Assembly: GCA_020636195.1 (NCBI GenBank)
Contig: JACJYH010000003.1
Coordinates: forward strand, 372,001-436,000
DNA: 64,000 nucleotides
Direction of reading: 5' to 3'
Source: Lewinellaceae bacterium
GTDB taxonomy: Bacteria; Bacteroidota; Bacteroidia; Chitinophagales; Saprospiraceae
Of the stretch, positions 53,660 through 61,804 are shown piece after piece. Within the stretch, counting starts at the first letter, position 1, and the number at the start of each line of letters is the position of its first letter. A program made the translations under genes and the position numbers. The notes beneath the pieces were generated by a model. That model was not told the origin of the DNA, made no database searches, and was given only the letters and a program-made list of their open reading frames with translations.

Positions 53660-54386
53660 ATCCAAAAACTTGCCTTATCACCCTAATAGCTTGAGATTCA
53701 GTAAAAGTCGGCACATGAAGTCGAAAATACATCAATAAGTGATCTAATAATTCAACTCTCATTTGGTTCTTTATTTGAATTTGGTTTATATTGGATATAT
53801 CGCTACCAATAATTTTATATAATGCAGCGCTCTCAGCCGCAGAAACTAAATAATGACTTGTAAAATCATGACTAAATTCACCATTCAAGAGGTCAAATCT
53901 CAAACCCTCACTAAAATCATCCACCGAAGGACCAAATCCCAACATATAACTCAATTCTATCAAATATAAATGTAGTACACAGGAAGGCGGCTTCCCTACT
54001 TCGTCAACATACAAAAGGTAGTTTTTTATAAAATCAAAAAGTACAACATTCTCTTCCTTTTCCTTGATGCTATTCCGGCAAACCTCCATCATAAACAAAA
54101 TGATGGAAGACTTAATCACATGAATACCAATTTGTTGGTAGTGGTGTGCCAAATGAATTTCCTTGATACGCTGCAGTTTGTCATCGGTTCCATCGTAAGC
54201 AGTTATCATCACAATATTGCCCACTTGATACAATGTACCTGTAGCATTTTTTCCTGATTTTCTTACACCAGAAACTATGTAAGATTTTAAACCTCTTTCT
54301 TTTGTGAATATATCACAAATTATGCTGGTTTCAGCATATTTTAACGTTCTAAAAATTATACCTTCCGTGGAAATGATATCCATCAT
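53658..54386 (-). CDS. recO: DNA repair protein RecO
   Basis: A 242-residue protein with the RecO N-terminal OB fold (STEGIIFRTLKYAETSIICD, IVSGVRKSGKN) and the C-terminal helical region (CVLHLYLIELSYMLGFGPSV). RecO loads RecA with RecR at gaps. The zinc-finger Cys set of many RecO proteins is not evident, as in other Bacteroidetes. It is the last gene of a three-gene unit with 2-4 bp gaps. Confidence 0.9.
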   Translation of the reverse strand: MMDIISTEGIIFRTLKYAETSIICDIFTKERGLKSYIVSGVRKSGKNATGTLYQVGNIVMITAYDGTDDKLQRIKEIHLAHHYQQIGIHVIKSSIILFMMEVCRNSIKEKEENVVLFDFIKNYLLYVDEVGKPPSCVLHLYLIELSYMLGFGPSVDDFSEGLRFDLLNGEFSHDFTSHYLVSAAESAALYKIIGSDISNINQIQIKNQMRVELLDHLLMYFRLHVPTFTESQAIRVIRQVFG

Positions 54387-54388
54387 CT

Positions 54389-54682
54389 CTAAAGATAATC
54401 AGGATCTGTTATAGGAGGCACAAAGGTGTTTTTTTTGTGTTCTGATCTCTCTTTTTGCCTTTGATAAATCAAAACAGCAAGTTTATGGGCCACAGATTCA
54501 TGAGAATCCGGCAGGAAAGCTATATGCAAATCACGCTCTTCCACATCCAACCGATATAAATAACTCATAAGCAAGTTCATGTCTGTATCCATGAGGTCGG
54601 CAACCCTTAATTCTATGGTGTTGATCACTGCTTCTGCCTCTTGACTAAAATTGGGGATTTCTATAATTGACGAAAGGTCCAA
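54389..54682 (-). CDS. Small protein in the recO operon
   Basis: A 97-residue soluble protein: EIPNFSQEAEAVINTIELRV, LLMSYLYRLDVEERDLHIAF and AVLIYQRQKERSEHKKN. Helical and acidic, with no known domain. Its position 4 bp after the GH3-like gene and 2 bp before recO suggests co-translation. Similar small genes sit beside recO in other Bacteroidetes, as far as I recall; the role is unknown. Confidence 0.75.
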   Translation of the reverse strand: MDLSSIIEIPNFSQEAEAVINTIELRVADLMDTDMNLLMSYLYRLDVEERDLHIAFLPDSHESVAHKLAVLIYQRQKERSEHKKNTFVPPITDPDYL

Positions 54683-54686
54683 AATA

Positions 54687-56210
54687 TCAATAATTTTCTT
54701 TTACAAATTCATCCAGCACTTCCAAATATTTTCTTGTATTGCTCAATCTTGGAATCTTAGATTGGCCACCCATCTTGCCTTTTGATTTCAACCAATCATG
54801 AAATGTGCCCTTTGGTAATGCTTTAATCTTTAGATTTTGTAAGGCGATATCCTTTGTACGTTTGGCATCGTAATCAGAGTTCACCTGCCTTAATTTATCG
54901 TCCAATATCAATGAAAATCTATCAAGGCATTCCGGTGATCTATCAAATTCAATATACCATTCGTGTCCACCTTTGTGTGTGGAGTCCATGAAAATAGGCG
55001 CAGCAGTGTATTCCTTTATAGATGTATTGGTTTCAAAGCATGTAGCTTTTATAGCAGCGTCTGTATTATGTACCATAACCTCCTCACCAAAAATATTGAT
55101 GTAGTGTTTTGTCCTTCCACTTACCATGATCCTATATGGTTTTACAGACACAAATTTTATAACGTCTCCCGGAACATATCTCCAAAGTCCTGATGAAGTG
55201 GTAATCACAATCACATAATCTTCGTTAAGCTCCACTTCATTCAATAACAGCGTTTTAGGATAGTCTGAATCAATTTCAGAAAGCGGCATAAATTCATAAA
55301 AAATGGCATTGTCTAACAATAAAAGCATGCCTGATTCCCCTATTCTGTCTTGCACTGCAAAATACCCTTCTGAAGCATTATACACTTCATAATAATCGAT
55401 GCAATTGTTTGGAAAATACGTTTGAAACTGGTGTCTGTACGGCTCAAAACCAACACCTCCATGAAAGTATGTCTTTATATTGGGCCACACTTCACACATA
55501 TTGGATTTCCCTGTGATTTCAAGGATCCGATTGAAAAGCACAATCGTCCATGTAGGCACACCGGCAAACATAACAATATCTTCATCCCTACAAATTTCCG
55601 CCATTTTAAGGATTTTTTGTTCCCAGTCGTTCATCAATGCCACTTCAAAATCAGGGCTGTAAAACGGACGTCCCACAGATGGCATCCGCGACAACAAAAT
55701 CGCTGAAACATCACCAATATTTATAAGTGTAGATGGATCATTTTGCAAGGAACCTCCCATGATGAGGTTTTTGCCATCAAAAATTTTAGAATCAGGTTGG
55801 TTCCTATATAAAATGGAAATGGCATCCCAGCTTGCTGTCACATGATTCTCAAACAAATTGTGATCGCTTATAGGTATATACTTGCTCTTATCATTTGTGG
55901 TCCCGCTGGACTTTGCAAACCATTGGACTTTTCCGGGCCAAAGTTGGTTTTCTTCCAAATGCATCATCTTATCAATGTAAGGAAAAATGTCCTCATAATG
56001 CGTAATTGGGACTTCTTTTCTAAAAGTGAATTGAGAGATTTCCTTTTTAACACCAAGGTTCTGTCCATATTTTGTAAGATGTAGATTTGACAATAACATA
56101 CGACAAACTTCATCTTGAACTTCCATAGGGCTTTCATACATTTTCTGAATGCGCAGATATCTATACTTTAAATATCCCTTAATAATCGTATTGAAAAATG
56201 TATAAAACAT
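54687..56210 (-). CDS. GH3 auxin-responsive-promoter family acyl-adenylase
   Basis: About 507 residues. ATG 56208-56210 gives MFYTFFNTIIKGYLKYRYLR, like the usual N-terminus of bacterial GH3 proteins; 17 further codons upstream are open. Motifs: WFAKSSGTTNDKSKYIPIS (ATP-binding loop), YYEVYNASEGYFAVQD, GLWRYVPGDVIKFV and RIMVSGRTKHYINIFGEEVM. These are the three ANL-superfamily blocks. In Bacteroidetes GH3 enzymes probably conjugate amino acids to acyl substrates; the substrate is unknown. First gene of the recO unit. Confidence 0.9.
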   Translation of the reverse strand: MFYTFFNTIIKGYLKYRYLRIQKMYESPMEVQDEVCRMLLSNLHLTKYGQNLGVKKEISQFTFRKEVPITHYEDIFPYIDKMMHLEENQLWPGKVQWFAKSSGTTNDKSKYIPISDHNLFENHVTASWDAISILYRNQPDSKIFDGKNLIMGGSLQNDPSTLINIGDVSAILLSRMPSVGRPFYSPDFEVALMNDWEQKILKMAEICRDEDIVMFAGVPTWTIVLFNRILEITGKSNMCEVWPNIKTYFHGGVGFEPYRHQFQTYFPNNCIDYYEVYNASEGYFAVQDRIGESGMLLLLDNAIFYEFMPLSEIDSDYPKTLLLNEVELNEDYVIVITTSSGLWRYVPGDVIKFVSVKPYRIMVSGRTKHYINIFGEEVMVHNTDAAIKATCFETNTSIKEYTAAPIFMDSTHKGGHEWYIEFDRSPECLDRFSLILDDKLRQVNSDYDAKRTKDIALQNLKIKALPKGTFHDWLKSKGKMGGQSKIPRLSNTRKYLEVLDEFVKENY

Positions 56211-56457
56211 GAGGTTATTTAATCGTTGTAAATATAGAAATAAATTCATAAAGAAAGGCAAACAATCAAATCATAGCAACACATATTATTATTAGATATA
56301 TATATCTAACTTATTATAAATGAAATAGATAGTTGCAAGATTAAACATCTTGGACACATGCTTAATGAAAATTTTCTTAGGTACTTCAAATAATAATACA
56401 ATCAATCAAAAGTTATGAATGTCCAAATTCAAAATCAATCAAAGTTTGCAACTTACC

Positions 56458-57156
56458 CTACAAATCTCCCAATTGCGGCCGGATCACCAATTCTTCCACT
56501 ACAGCTGATGCACTGAGTTTTGATGCAGCATATACCATTTCGGCGATGTCATTTGCTTGCATAAGTCTCTCTTCAGGAAGATCCACACCTGCCCACGATG
56601 CAGACCATGTAGCACCCGGCATCACAGAAGTCACTTTTACTCCAAAAGGTTTTAGTTCTTCCCGCAAAACCTTGCTCATCCCCAGTAATGCAAATTTTGA
56701 AATTGTATAGGATCCTCCATTCGGATATGCCGTTTGACTGGCGATGCTGCACATATTGAAGATATGTCCCGCTTGATTAATTTTCATTTGAGGCGCAATT
56801 GCTCGACTCATGTGATAAGCGCTATATACATTGGTTTCTATTTGATATTCCAATCGCCCATCAGCTTCATTCAAAATTTCACCAGGTAGAAAAACACCAG
56901 CATTATTGATCAGAACATCCACTTTATTATATTTTTTAAAAATGTGCTCAGCAAAGTCAAGCACTTCCTGTTTTTTTGAAACATCCACGGCTTGGATATA
57001 TGGGCTCAGACATCCAGCTTTCTCAAGTTCTGTTTTAACATGTTGTAACTCTTGAATTCCTCGTGCACAAAGTGCCAATTGATGTCCACTTTTACCAAAT
57101 TTCAAGGCCAACGCCTTGCCAATTCCTTTAGAAGCTCCTGTGATGACTGTGACCAT
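56458..57156 (-). CDS. Short-chain dehydrogenase/reductase
   Basis: A 232-residue classical SDR: MVTVITGASKGIGKALALKF (TGASxGIG, 6-13), VDVLINNAGVF, catalytic Ser in FNMCSIASQTAYPNGGSYTI with the Tyr-x3-Lys pair as Y-TIS-K (SYTISKF), and VMPGATW near the substrate loop. Substrate unknown. It is divergent from mlaE, with about 86 bp between starts. Confidence 0.92.
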   Translation of the reverse strand: MVTVITGASKGIGKALALKFGKSGHQLALCARGIQELQHVKTELEKAGCLSPYIQAVDVSKKQEVLDFAEHIFKKYNKVDVLINNAGVFLPGEILNEADGRLEYQIETNVYSAYHMSRAIAPQMKINQAGHIFNMCSIASQTAYPNGGSYTISKFALLGMSKVLREELKPFGVKVTSVMPGATWSASWAGVDLPEERLMQANDIAEMVYAASKLSASAVVEELVIRPQLGDL

Positions 57157-57182
57157 AAAATTGATTTAAGAATATTTTTATG

Positions 57183-57213
57183 TTTGTAAGACAAATAATT
57201 TGATGTACTTTTG
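57183..57213 (+). promoter_or_regulatory. mlaEF promoter
   Basis: TTTG (57183-57186), 19 bp, TACTTTTG (57206-57213): both boxes match the Bacteroidetes consensus at ideal spacing. Transcription would start near 57220, about 23 bp before the TTG start of mlaE. Confidence 0.7.
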
Positions 57214-57242
57214 ACGTCAAAATACATTAAATTTTCATTGTA

Positions 57243-57992
57243 TTGACAAATCTAAAGATATTTCACCACTTCGGTAATTATATTTTATGGTTAAGGCAAA
57301 TTTTTAAATGGCCCGAAAACCATAGAATGTATTATAATGAAACCATTAGAGTTGCTATGGATATTGGCATAGGATCACTTCCTATTGTCTTCCTGATTTC
57401 AGTTTTTATTGGTGCGGTTACAGCAGTTCAGTTCAGCTATCAATTGGGTGGTCAATTGATTCCAAAATATTATATTGGATATATCGTAAGAGATATGACG
57501 ATCATAGAGCTAGCACCTACGATCACGTGTTTGGTTTTAGCCGGAAAGGTGGGAAGCCATATGGCGGCTGAGTTGGGTGGAATGCGTCAAAAGGAGCATA
57601 TAGATGCCATGGAAATCATGGGGGTCAACACATCCTCCTACTTGGTCTTACCGAAAATTGTCGCTGCAGTAGTAATGATTCCTATTCTGGTGACAGTGGC
57701 TGGTTTTGTATCTATGATTGGAGGATATTTGGCGAGTGTGCCTACGGGAGTGCTATCGGGTGCCGAATTCATCAGGGGATTGAGATCATTTTTTGTCCCT
57801 TACAATGTGTTTATTATGTATGTAAAAGCTGTCGTCTTTGCATACATTCTCACCAATATATCAGTATATCAAGGATACTTTGTCAAAGGTGGAAGCATTG
57901 AATTAGGAGAAGCGAGCACAAGAGCCGTCGTATATTCCAATATATTGATCCTGTTGGCTGATTACATCATTGCACTTGTACTGACAGCATAA
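57243..57992 (+). CDS. mlaE: MlaE-type phospholipid ABC transporter permease
   Basis: A 249-residue membrane protein with five to six helices. Signature segments are SLPIVFLISVFIGAVTAVQF, MTIIELAPTITCLVLAGKVG, and MRQKEHIDAMEIMGVNTSSY, the cytoplasmic coupling loop that contacts MlaF. It starts at TTG 57243; the N-terminal GNYILWLRQIFKWPE is conserved in the family, so a later ATG is unlikely. It moves phospholipid between membranes to keep outer-membrane asymmetry. mlaF follows after 10 bp. No mlaD gene is seen here. Confidence 0.93.
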   Translation: MTNLKIFHHFGNYILWLRQIFKWPENHRMYYNETIRVAMDIGIGSLPIVFLISVFIGAVTAVQFSYQLGGQLIPKYYIGYIVRDMTIIELAPTITCLVLAGKVGSHMAAELGGMRQKEHIDAMEIMGVNTSSYLVLPKIVAAVVMIPILVTVAGFVSMIGGYLASVPTGVLSGAEFIRGLRSFFVPYNVFIMYVKAVVFAYILTNISVYQGYFVKGGSIELGEASTRAVVYSNILILLADYIIALVLTA

Positions 57993-58002
57993 AAGAATTG
58001 GG

Positions 58003-58761
58003 ATGATAAGAGTAGAAAACATTCATAAAACTTTTGGAGAACAAGTGGTCTTGGATGGTATAGACATAGAGTTTGATGCCGGAAAGACCAATTTGGTGAT
58101 TGGAAGAAGTGGATCAGGAAAAACAGTTCTTTTAAAAATTTTAGTCGGCCTCTTACGTCCTGAAGAAGGCAGTGTGTGGTATGAAGACATTGATTTGGTA
58201 AGGATTGATAAAGACAGCCTTAAAAAACTTCGGATGCAAGTAGGCATGTTGTTTCAGGGAAATGCATTGTTTGATTCCATGACAATAGAACAAAATATCC
58301 GCTTCCCTATGGATATGTTTACGAAAATGGGACTGAAAGAAAAGAAAATGAGGGTGGATTATTGCTTGGATAGGGTGAGTTTGGCCGGAATCAATAATAA
58401 GTTTCCCGGTGAGATCTCAGGAGGAATGCAAAAAAGGGTTGGTATTGCGAGAGCCATTGTTTTGAATCCAAAATATTTATTCTGTGATGAACCAAATTCC
58501 GGATTAGACCCTCAGACTTCCATTACCATAGATAAGTTGATCCATGACGTCACAAAAGAATATAACATGACGACTGTGGTAAATACGCATGACATGAACT
58601 CTGTGATGGAAATTGGAGAAAAAATATTTCTATTGGAACATGGAAGATTGGCATGGGCAGGTAGTAAAGATAAGGTACTTTCTGATGACAACGAGCACTT
58701 GCATAACTTTATTTTTGCATCACCATTTTTACAAAAACTTATTGATAACCAAAAAGGATAA
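58003..58761 (+). CDS. mlaF: MlaF-type ABC transporter ATPase
   Basis: A 252-residue ATPase: Walker A GRSGSGKT (34-41), Q-loop MLFQGNALFD, signature EISGGMQKRVGIARAI, Walker B YLFCDEPNSGLDP and switch VVNTHDM. The MlaF-type SGGMQKR signature distinguishes it from general importers. It powers the MlaE permease. Confidence 0.95.
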   Translation: MIRVENIHKTFGEQVVLDGIDIEFDAGKTNLVIGRSGSGKTVLLKILVGLLRPEEGSVWYEDIDLVRIDKDSLKKLRMQVGMLFQGNALFDSMTIEQNIRFPMDMFTKMGLKEKKMRVDYCLDRVSLAGINNKFPGEISGGMQKRVGIARAIVLNPKYLFCDEPNSGLDPQTSITIDKLIHDVTKEYNMTTVVNTHDMNSVMEIGEKIFLLEHGRLAWAGSKDKVLSDDNEHLHNFIFASPFLQKLIDNQKG

Positions 58762-58774
58762 ACCCATAGGCCTT

Positions 58775-58806
58775 TTTGGTGTTTATACTTGAAGATGATA
58801 TTTTTG
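58775..58806 (+). promoter_or_regulatory. Promoter of the OmpR-type regulator
   Basis: TTTG (58775-58778), 20 bp, TATTTTTG (58799-58806), 18 bp before the ATG at 58825. Both boxes fit the consensus, so the regulator is probably transcribed independently of mlaEF. Confidence 0.65.
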
Positions 58807-58824
58807 CTCTTTTAAACACTATTT

Positions 58825-59523
58825 ATGTCAAATAAAATTTTATTGGTTGAAGACGATCTAAATTTTGGCGATGTGCTGAAATCCTATTTAGAAATGCATG
58901 ACTTTGATGTCACTCTAGCTTCTGATGGAGAAGAAGGCCTTTTACAATTTAAGAAAGACACCTTTGATCTAGTCATCAGTGACGTGATGATGCCCAAAAA
59001 AGATGGCTTCTCATTGGGAAAAGATATTAAATCCATCAAACCTGAGACACCCATAATTTTTTTAACTGCAAAAACGCTCAAAGAAGATGTACTTGAAGGT
59101 TTTAAATTAGGCGCAGATGACTATATCACAAAACCTTTCAACTCTGAAGAATTGTTATTAAGGGTGAAAGCAGTATTAAGAAGACTAGCAAAACCTGAAG
59201 TAACACTTGAAAATCAAAGAGAATTTATCATAGGTGATTACCATTTTGACTATGCTTTGAGAATATTGACATACAAACCAGATGGTTCTACCGAAAAACT
59301 GTCGCCCAAAGAAGCACAATTGCTCCGCCTATTTTGTTTTAGAATCAATGACGTTCTCCAAAGATCAGAAGCATTGACAAAAATATGGCAAGATGACAAC
59401 TATTTCACTGCGAGAAGCATGGATGTCTTCATCACAAAAATAAGAAAATACCTCAGCAAAGATAAAAACATAGAGATTGAAAACATCCACGGTAACGGAT
59501 TCAGGATGTACCTAAAAGGATAA
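58825..59523 (+). CDS. OmpR/PhoB-family response regulator
   Basis: A 232-residue regulator: receiver with ILLVEDDLNF, phosphoacceptor Asp53 (VISDVMMPKKDG), FLTAKT and ITKPFNSEEL. A winged-helix DNA-binding domain follows from about 130 (LSPKEAQLLRLFCFRINDVL, SMDVFITKIRKYL, IENIHGNGFRMYLKG). No histidine kinase is adjacent, so it is an orphan regulator in this window. Confidence 0.92.
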   Translation: MSNKILLVEDDLNFGDVLKSYLEMHDFDVTLASDGEEGLLQFKKDTFDLVISDVMMPKKDGFSLGKDIKSIKPETPIIFLTAKTLKEDVLEGFKLGADDYITKPFNSEELLLRVKAVLRRLAKPEVTLENQREFIIGDYHFDYALRILTYKPDGSTEKLSPKEAQLLRLFCFRINDVLQRSEALTKIWQDDNYFTARSMDVFITKIRKYLSKDKNIEIENIHGNGFRMYLKG

Positions 59524-59801
59524 GTAAATCTGATCTAGATTCTTATATCACATCTTCTTCATCGTCACAAGTTATTGGTAACTTAAATGTTATCAAAAGT
59601 TTGCAATGATGGATTTAGATAAAACATTTATATAAATCTCATATCTTGGGATTTACCTTGATACTGTACCATCGATTTTTAAAGTTAAATCGATTGGAAA
59701 CAATTTGTAATAAAAATGTCAAATGACTATTTTTCTGTAGCAAAACCAGAAAAATAAAACGTTGCAAATCTTCTCCTTGCATGTGATTTGCTAGCAATTT
59801 A

Positions 59802-59959
59802 GAGTATGTTTAAATTTTGTTTTTGGATAATAAAATGCAATTATTTTGAGCGAAAAAAGGCAAATTTTGCTGTCGAATGTGGGCAATTCGACAAAATTTA
59901 ACGAATTTGTACCCAAAATTAAACATTTTCTTGCTAAAGGATGAATTTTAAACATACTC
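59802..59959 (+). mobile_element. MITE-like element, copy 6
   Basis: 158 bp with ends GAGTATGTTTAAA/TTTTAAACATACTC and TTA on both sides (59799-59801, 59960-59962). The internal minus-strand frame is broken by a small deletion after MFNFGYKFVKF, the only copy with a frame-destroying change. It lies in a gene-free region about 280 bp after the response regulator. Confidence 0.88.
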
Positions 59960-60293
59960 TTAATCTACCATCAAATCTCATAGAATCTATTTCCATCAAG
60001 ATTCAACTTCTAAGCCTAAAATCCAATGTTAGCATATTCAAAAGCATATCAATTTCACTAATACATTTCAAGTCCAATTTCACACCAATTTGCAATAATC
60101 ACAAATCCATTTTTGTGGATATCTAGGGTTTTCAATTATATTTTGAATCGCAGATTCGAAATATCTCTAACTAACTAGCTATGGTAGAGAGATTTTTAGT
60201 TCATTTTCTCAATACATTGAATAACAATATATTGCAATTTTCTTACTTATCCCTTTACCTCCATATTTCAGATTGCATATTTGCCCTATTACT

Positions 60294-60359
60294 CCAACTA
60301 TAACCCAACTATACTCCAACTATAACCCAACTATGACCCTACTATAAGCCTACTATAAG
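60294..60359. repeat. Six-unit 11-bp tandem repeat
   Basis: Units: CCAACTATAAC, CCAACTATACT, CCAACTATAAC, CCAACTATGAC, CCTACTATAAG, CCTACTATAAG. The period is exactly 11, about one helical turn, and substitutions fall at the unit ends. It lies about 160-220 bp before the promoter of the secreted-protein cluster. Confidence 0.9.
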
Positions 60360-60516
60360 CCGTATCATATTTTTTTCCTTTGTTCCTATCTCATAATAAC
60401 ACACCTATTTTGATTGGTTTTAATTTCTACATGTTTGCGATATACGCAATTCATTAATTTTGTATTTATTTTGCATTTATTTTGTCCTAATGCATACACC
60501 ATATCCCTTATACACG

Positions 60517-60524
60517 TATATTTG
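60517..60524 (+). promoter_or_regulatory. Likely promoter of the SpvB/VCBS cluster
   Basis: TATATTTG matches TAnnTTTG, with transcription expected near 60530, about 33 bp before the first ATG. No clear -33 box, which would fit an activated promoter. Confidence 0.45.
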
Positions 60525-60562
60525 CAGAGTGACTCTTTTGTTACACTTTTTACATTACCACG

Positions 60563-61177
60563 ATGAAACCACAACGACACCTGATGAAAAATACCCCAAC
60601 CAACCACCACCTAACAGGATATCGCCATGTCCTGCTTTCGTTATTACTGCTCTTTGCAGTTTTTACAGAGAATATAGCGCAAAAGCGGTGTTACACCTAT
60701 GATGCTGCCGGATGCCGCGTATTGAGAGACCAAAGCTGTGATGAAGATTGCTCTCTCGTAGTGACCAATACCAATGATGCCGGCGTAGGCTCCCTGCGCA
60801 AAGCCATCAACTGTGCCGAAAATGGAGACACCATCACGTTTGCTCCTACTGTCATAGGCCAAACCATAGTATTGACGTCCGGCCCCATAGAGATCAACAA
60901 GACCATACACATCCTCCAAACTATCAGCTCTGAGGTGACAGTACAAGATGGCGCCCCCACCTTTCAGGTCAATAGTGCCACCCTGGAGCTCCAGCATATC
61001 ATCATCAATGCGGAGTGCAAGATCAACTTCTTGGGTACAGGCTTGCATAATTATGGAGAGATGATCTTACGGGATGTGACCATTGTAGAAGATGGCAGTG
61101 CAGGATGTGGAAACGCATCGGTCTATAATCTCGGGGGCATGATTATAGAAGGCTTTACAAAAATCATACAACAATAA
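60563..61177 (+). CDS. Secreted beta-helix-like surface protein
   Basis: A 204-residue protein; a signal peptide with hydrophobic core LLSLLLLFAVFTENIAQ precedes a Cys-rich linker (KRCYTYDAAGCRVLRDQSCD). VTNTNDAGVGSLRKAINCAE then GDTITFAPTVIGQTIVLTSG is the segment that opens many parallel beta-helix surface proteins. Several short strands follow. Two starts are possible (60563, 60584). It ends without a sorting tail and is 8 bp from the next gene, which supplies one. Confidence 0.7.
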   Translation: MKPQRHLMKNTPTNHHLTGYRHVLLSLLLLFAVFTENIAQKRCYTYDAAGCRVLRDQSCDEDCSLVVTNTNDAGVGSLRKAINCAENGDTITFAPTVIGQTIVLTSGPIEINKTIHILQTISSEVTVQDGAPTFQVNSATLELQHIIINAECKINFLGTGLHNYGEMILRDVTIVEDGSAGCGNASVYNLGGMIIEGFTKIIQQ

Positions 61178-61185
61178 TAGAAAAA

Positions 61186-61782
61186 ATGCAACAAACCTAC
61201 CAACAACCCAAATACTTCGCATACCTCCTGATACTCTTGTTCTGTGGATATGCAGGAGGGACAACTATTGGTCAAAATCCCTATGCGGATTGCTGTGGCA
61301 CAGAACCCAAGGAATACAGTTTTGAAGACTTCCACGTCTATATCCCCAATATCATCACTCCCAATGGAGATGGTATCAATGACGCATTCTATCCTATCTG
61401 TAATGCCATGCAGAACAATAGATTCACCGTCGCCAATATGTTTATTTACGACTCCGCAGATGCTCTCATCTTTTTTAGACCGGGACTTGATGTTGAAGAC
61501 CCTGAAAACTATGGCTTTACGGGACACGCCTACAAGAAACCGGTGCGTTTTGCCTTTCCGTTTGAGCATACAGGCTTGTTCAGATATACCTTGGAATTGG
61601 TATTCCGCAGAGCGGACGGGAAGGTAGAATTTATACCTGTAGAAGGAACGGGTTGTGTTGTACGGTGCGATGATGACGCAGCCATCATAAAGGACAAGCA
61701 AGGGTGTTATTTTCCTGTTCAAGGCGCCGGAGGCATTTTCCACCCCAACCAATCCAATAACGAAACCACCTGCTTTGACTGA
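61186..61782 (+). CDS. Gliding-type C-terminal domain protein (T9SS type B-like)
   Basis: A 198-residue exported protein. The signal peptide contains LLILLFCGYAGGTTI. YIPNIITPNGDGINDAFYPI is the hallmark of the gliding-motility-associated C-terminal (CHU_C/type B sorting) module, which normally ends large surface proteins; here it follows a very short N-terminal part. A stretch MFIYDSADALIFFRPGLDVE, then Arg- and Asp-rich strands, completes the domain, but it runs about 80 residues longer than usual to a Cys-rich end. Possibly a stand-alone adaptor. Confidence 0.75.
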   Translation: MQQTYQQPKYFAYLLILLFCGYAGGTTIGQNPYADCCGTEPKEYSFEDFHVYIPNIITPNGDGINDAFYPICNAMQNNRFTVANMFIYDSADALIFFRPGLDVEDPENYGFTGHAYKKPVRFAFPFEHTGLFRYTLELVFRRADGKVEFIPVEGTGCVVRCDDDAAIIKDKQGCYFPVQGAGGIFHPNQSNNETTCFD

Positions 61783-61804
61783 TAATCCAAAGAAAATACA
61801 CCGA

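Larger units (their letters stand above)
59524..60562. other. Long intergenic region with MITE copy 6 and tandem repeats
   Basis: About 1 kb without a gene. It contains the MITE-like element (59802-59959), AT-rich sequence, an 11-bp tandem repeat array (60294-60359) and a TAnnTTTG promoter (60517-60524) serving the GC-richer cluster to its right. I see no reading frame or RNA. Confidence 0.6.
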
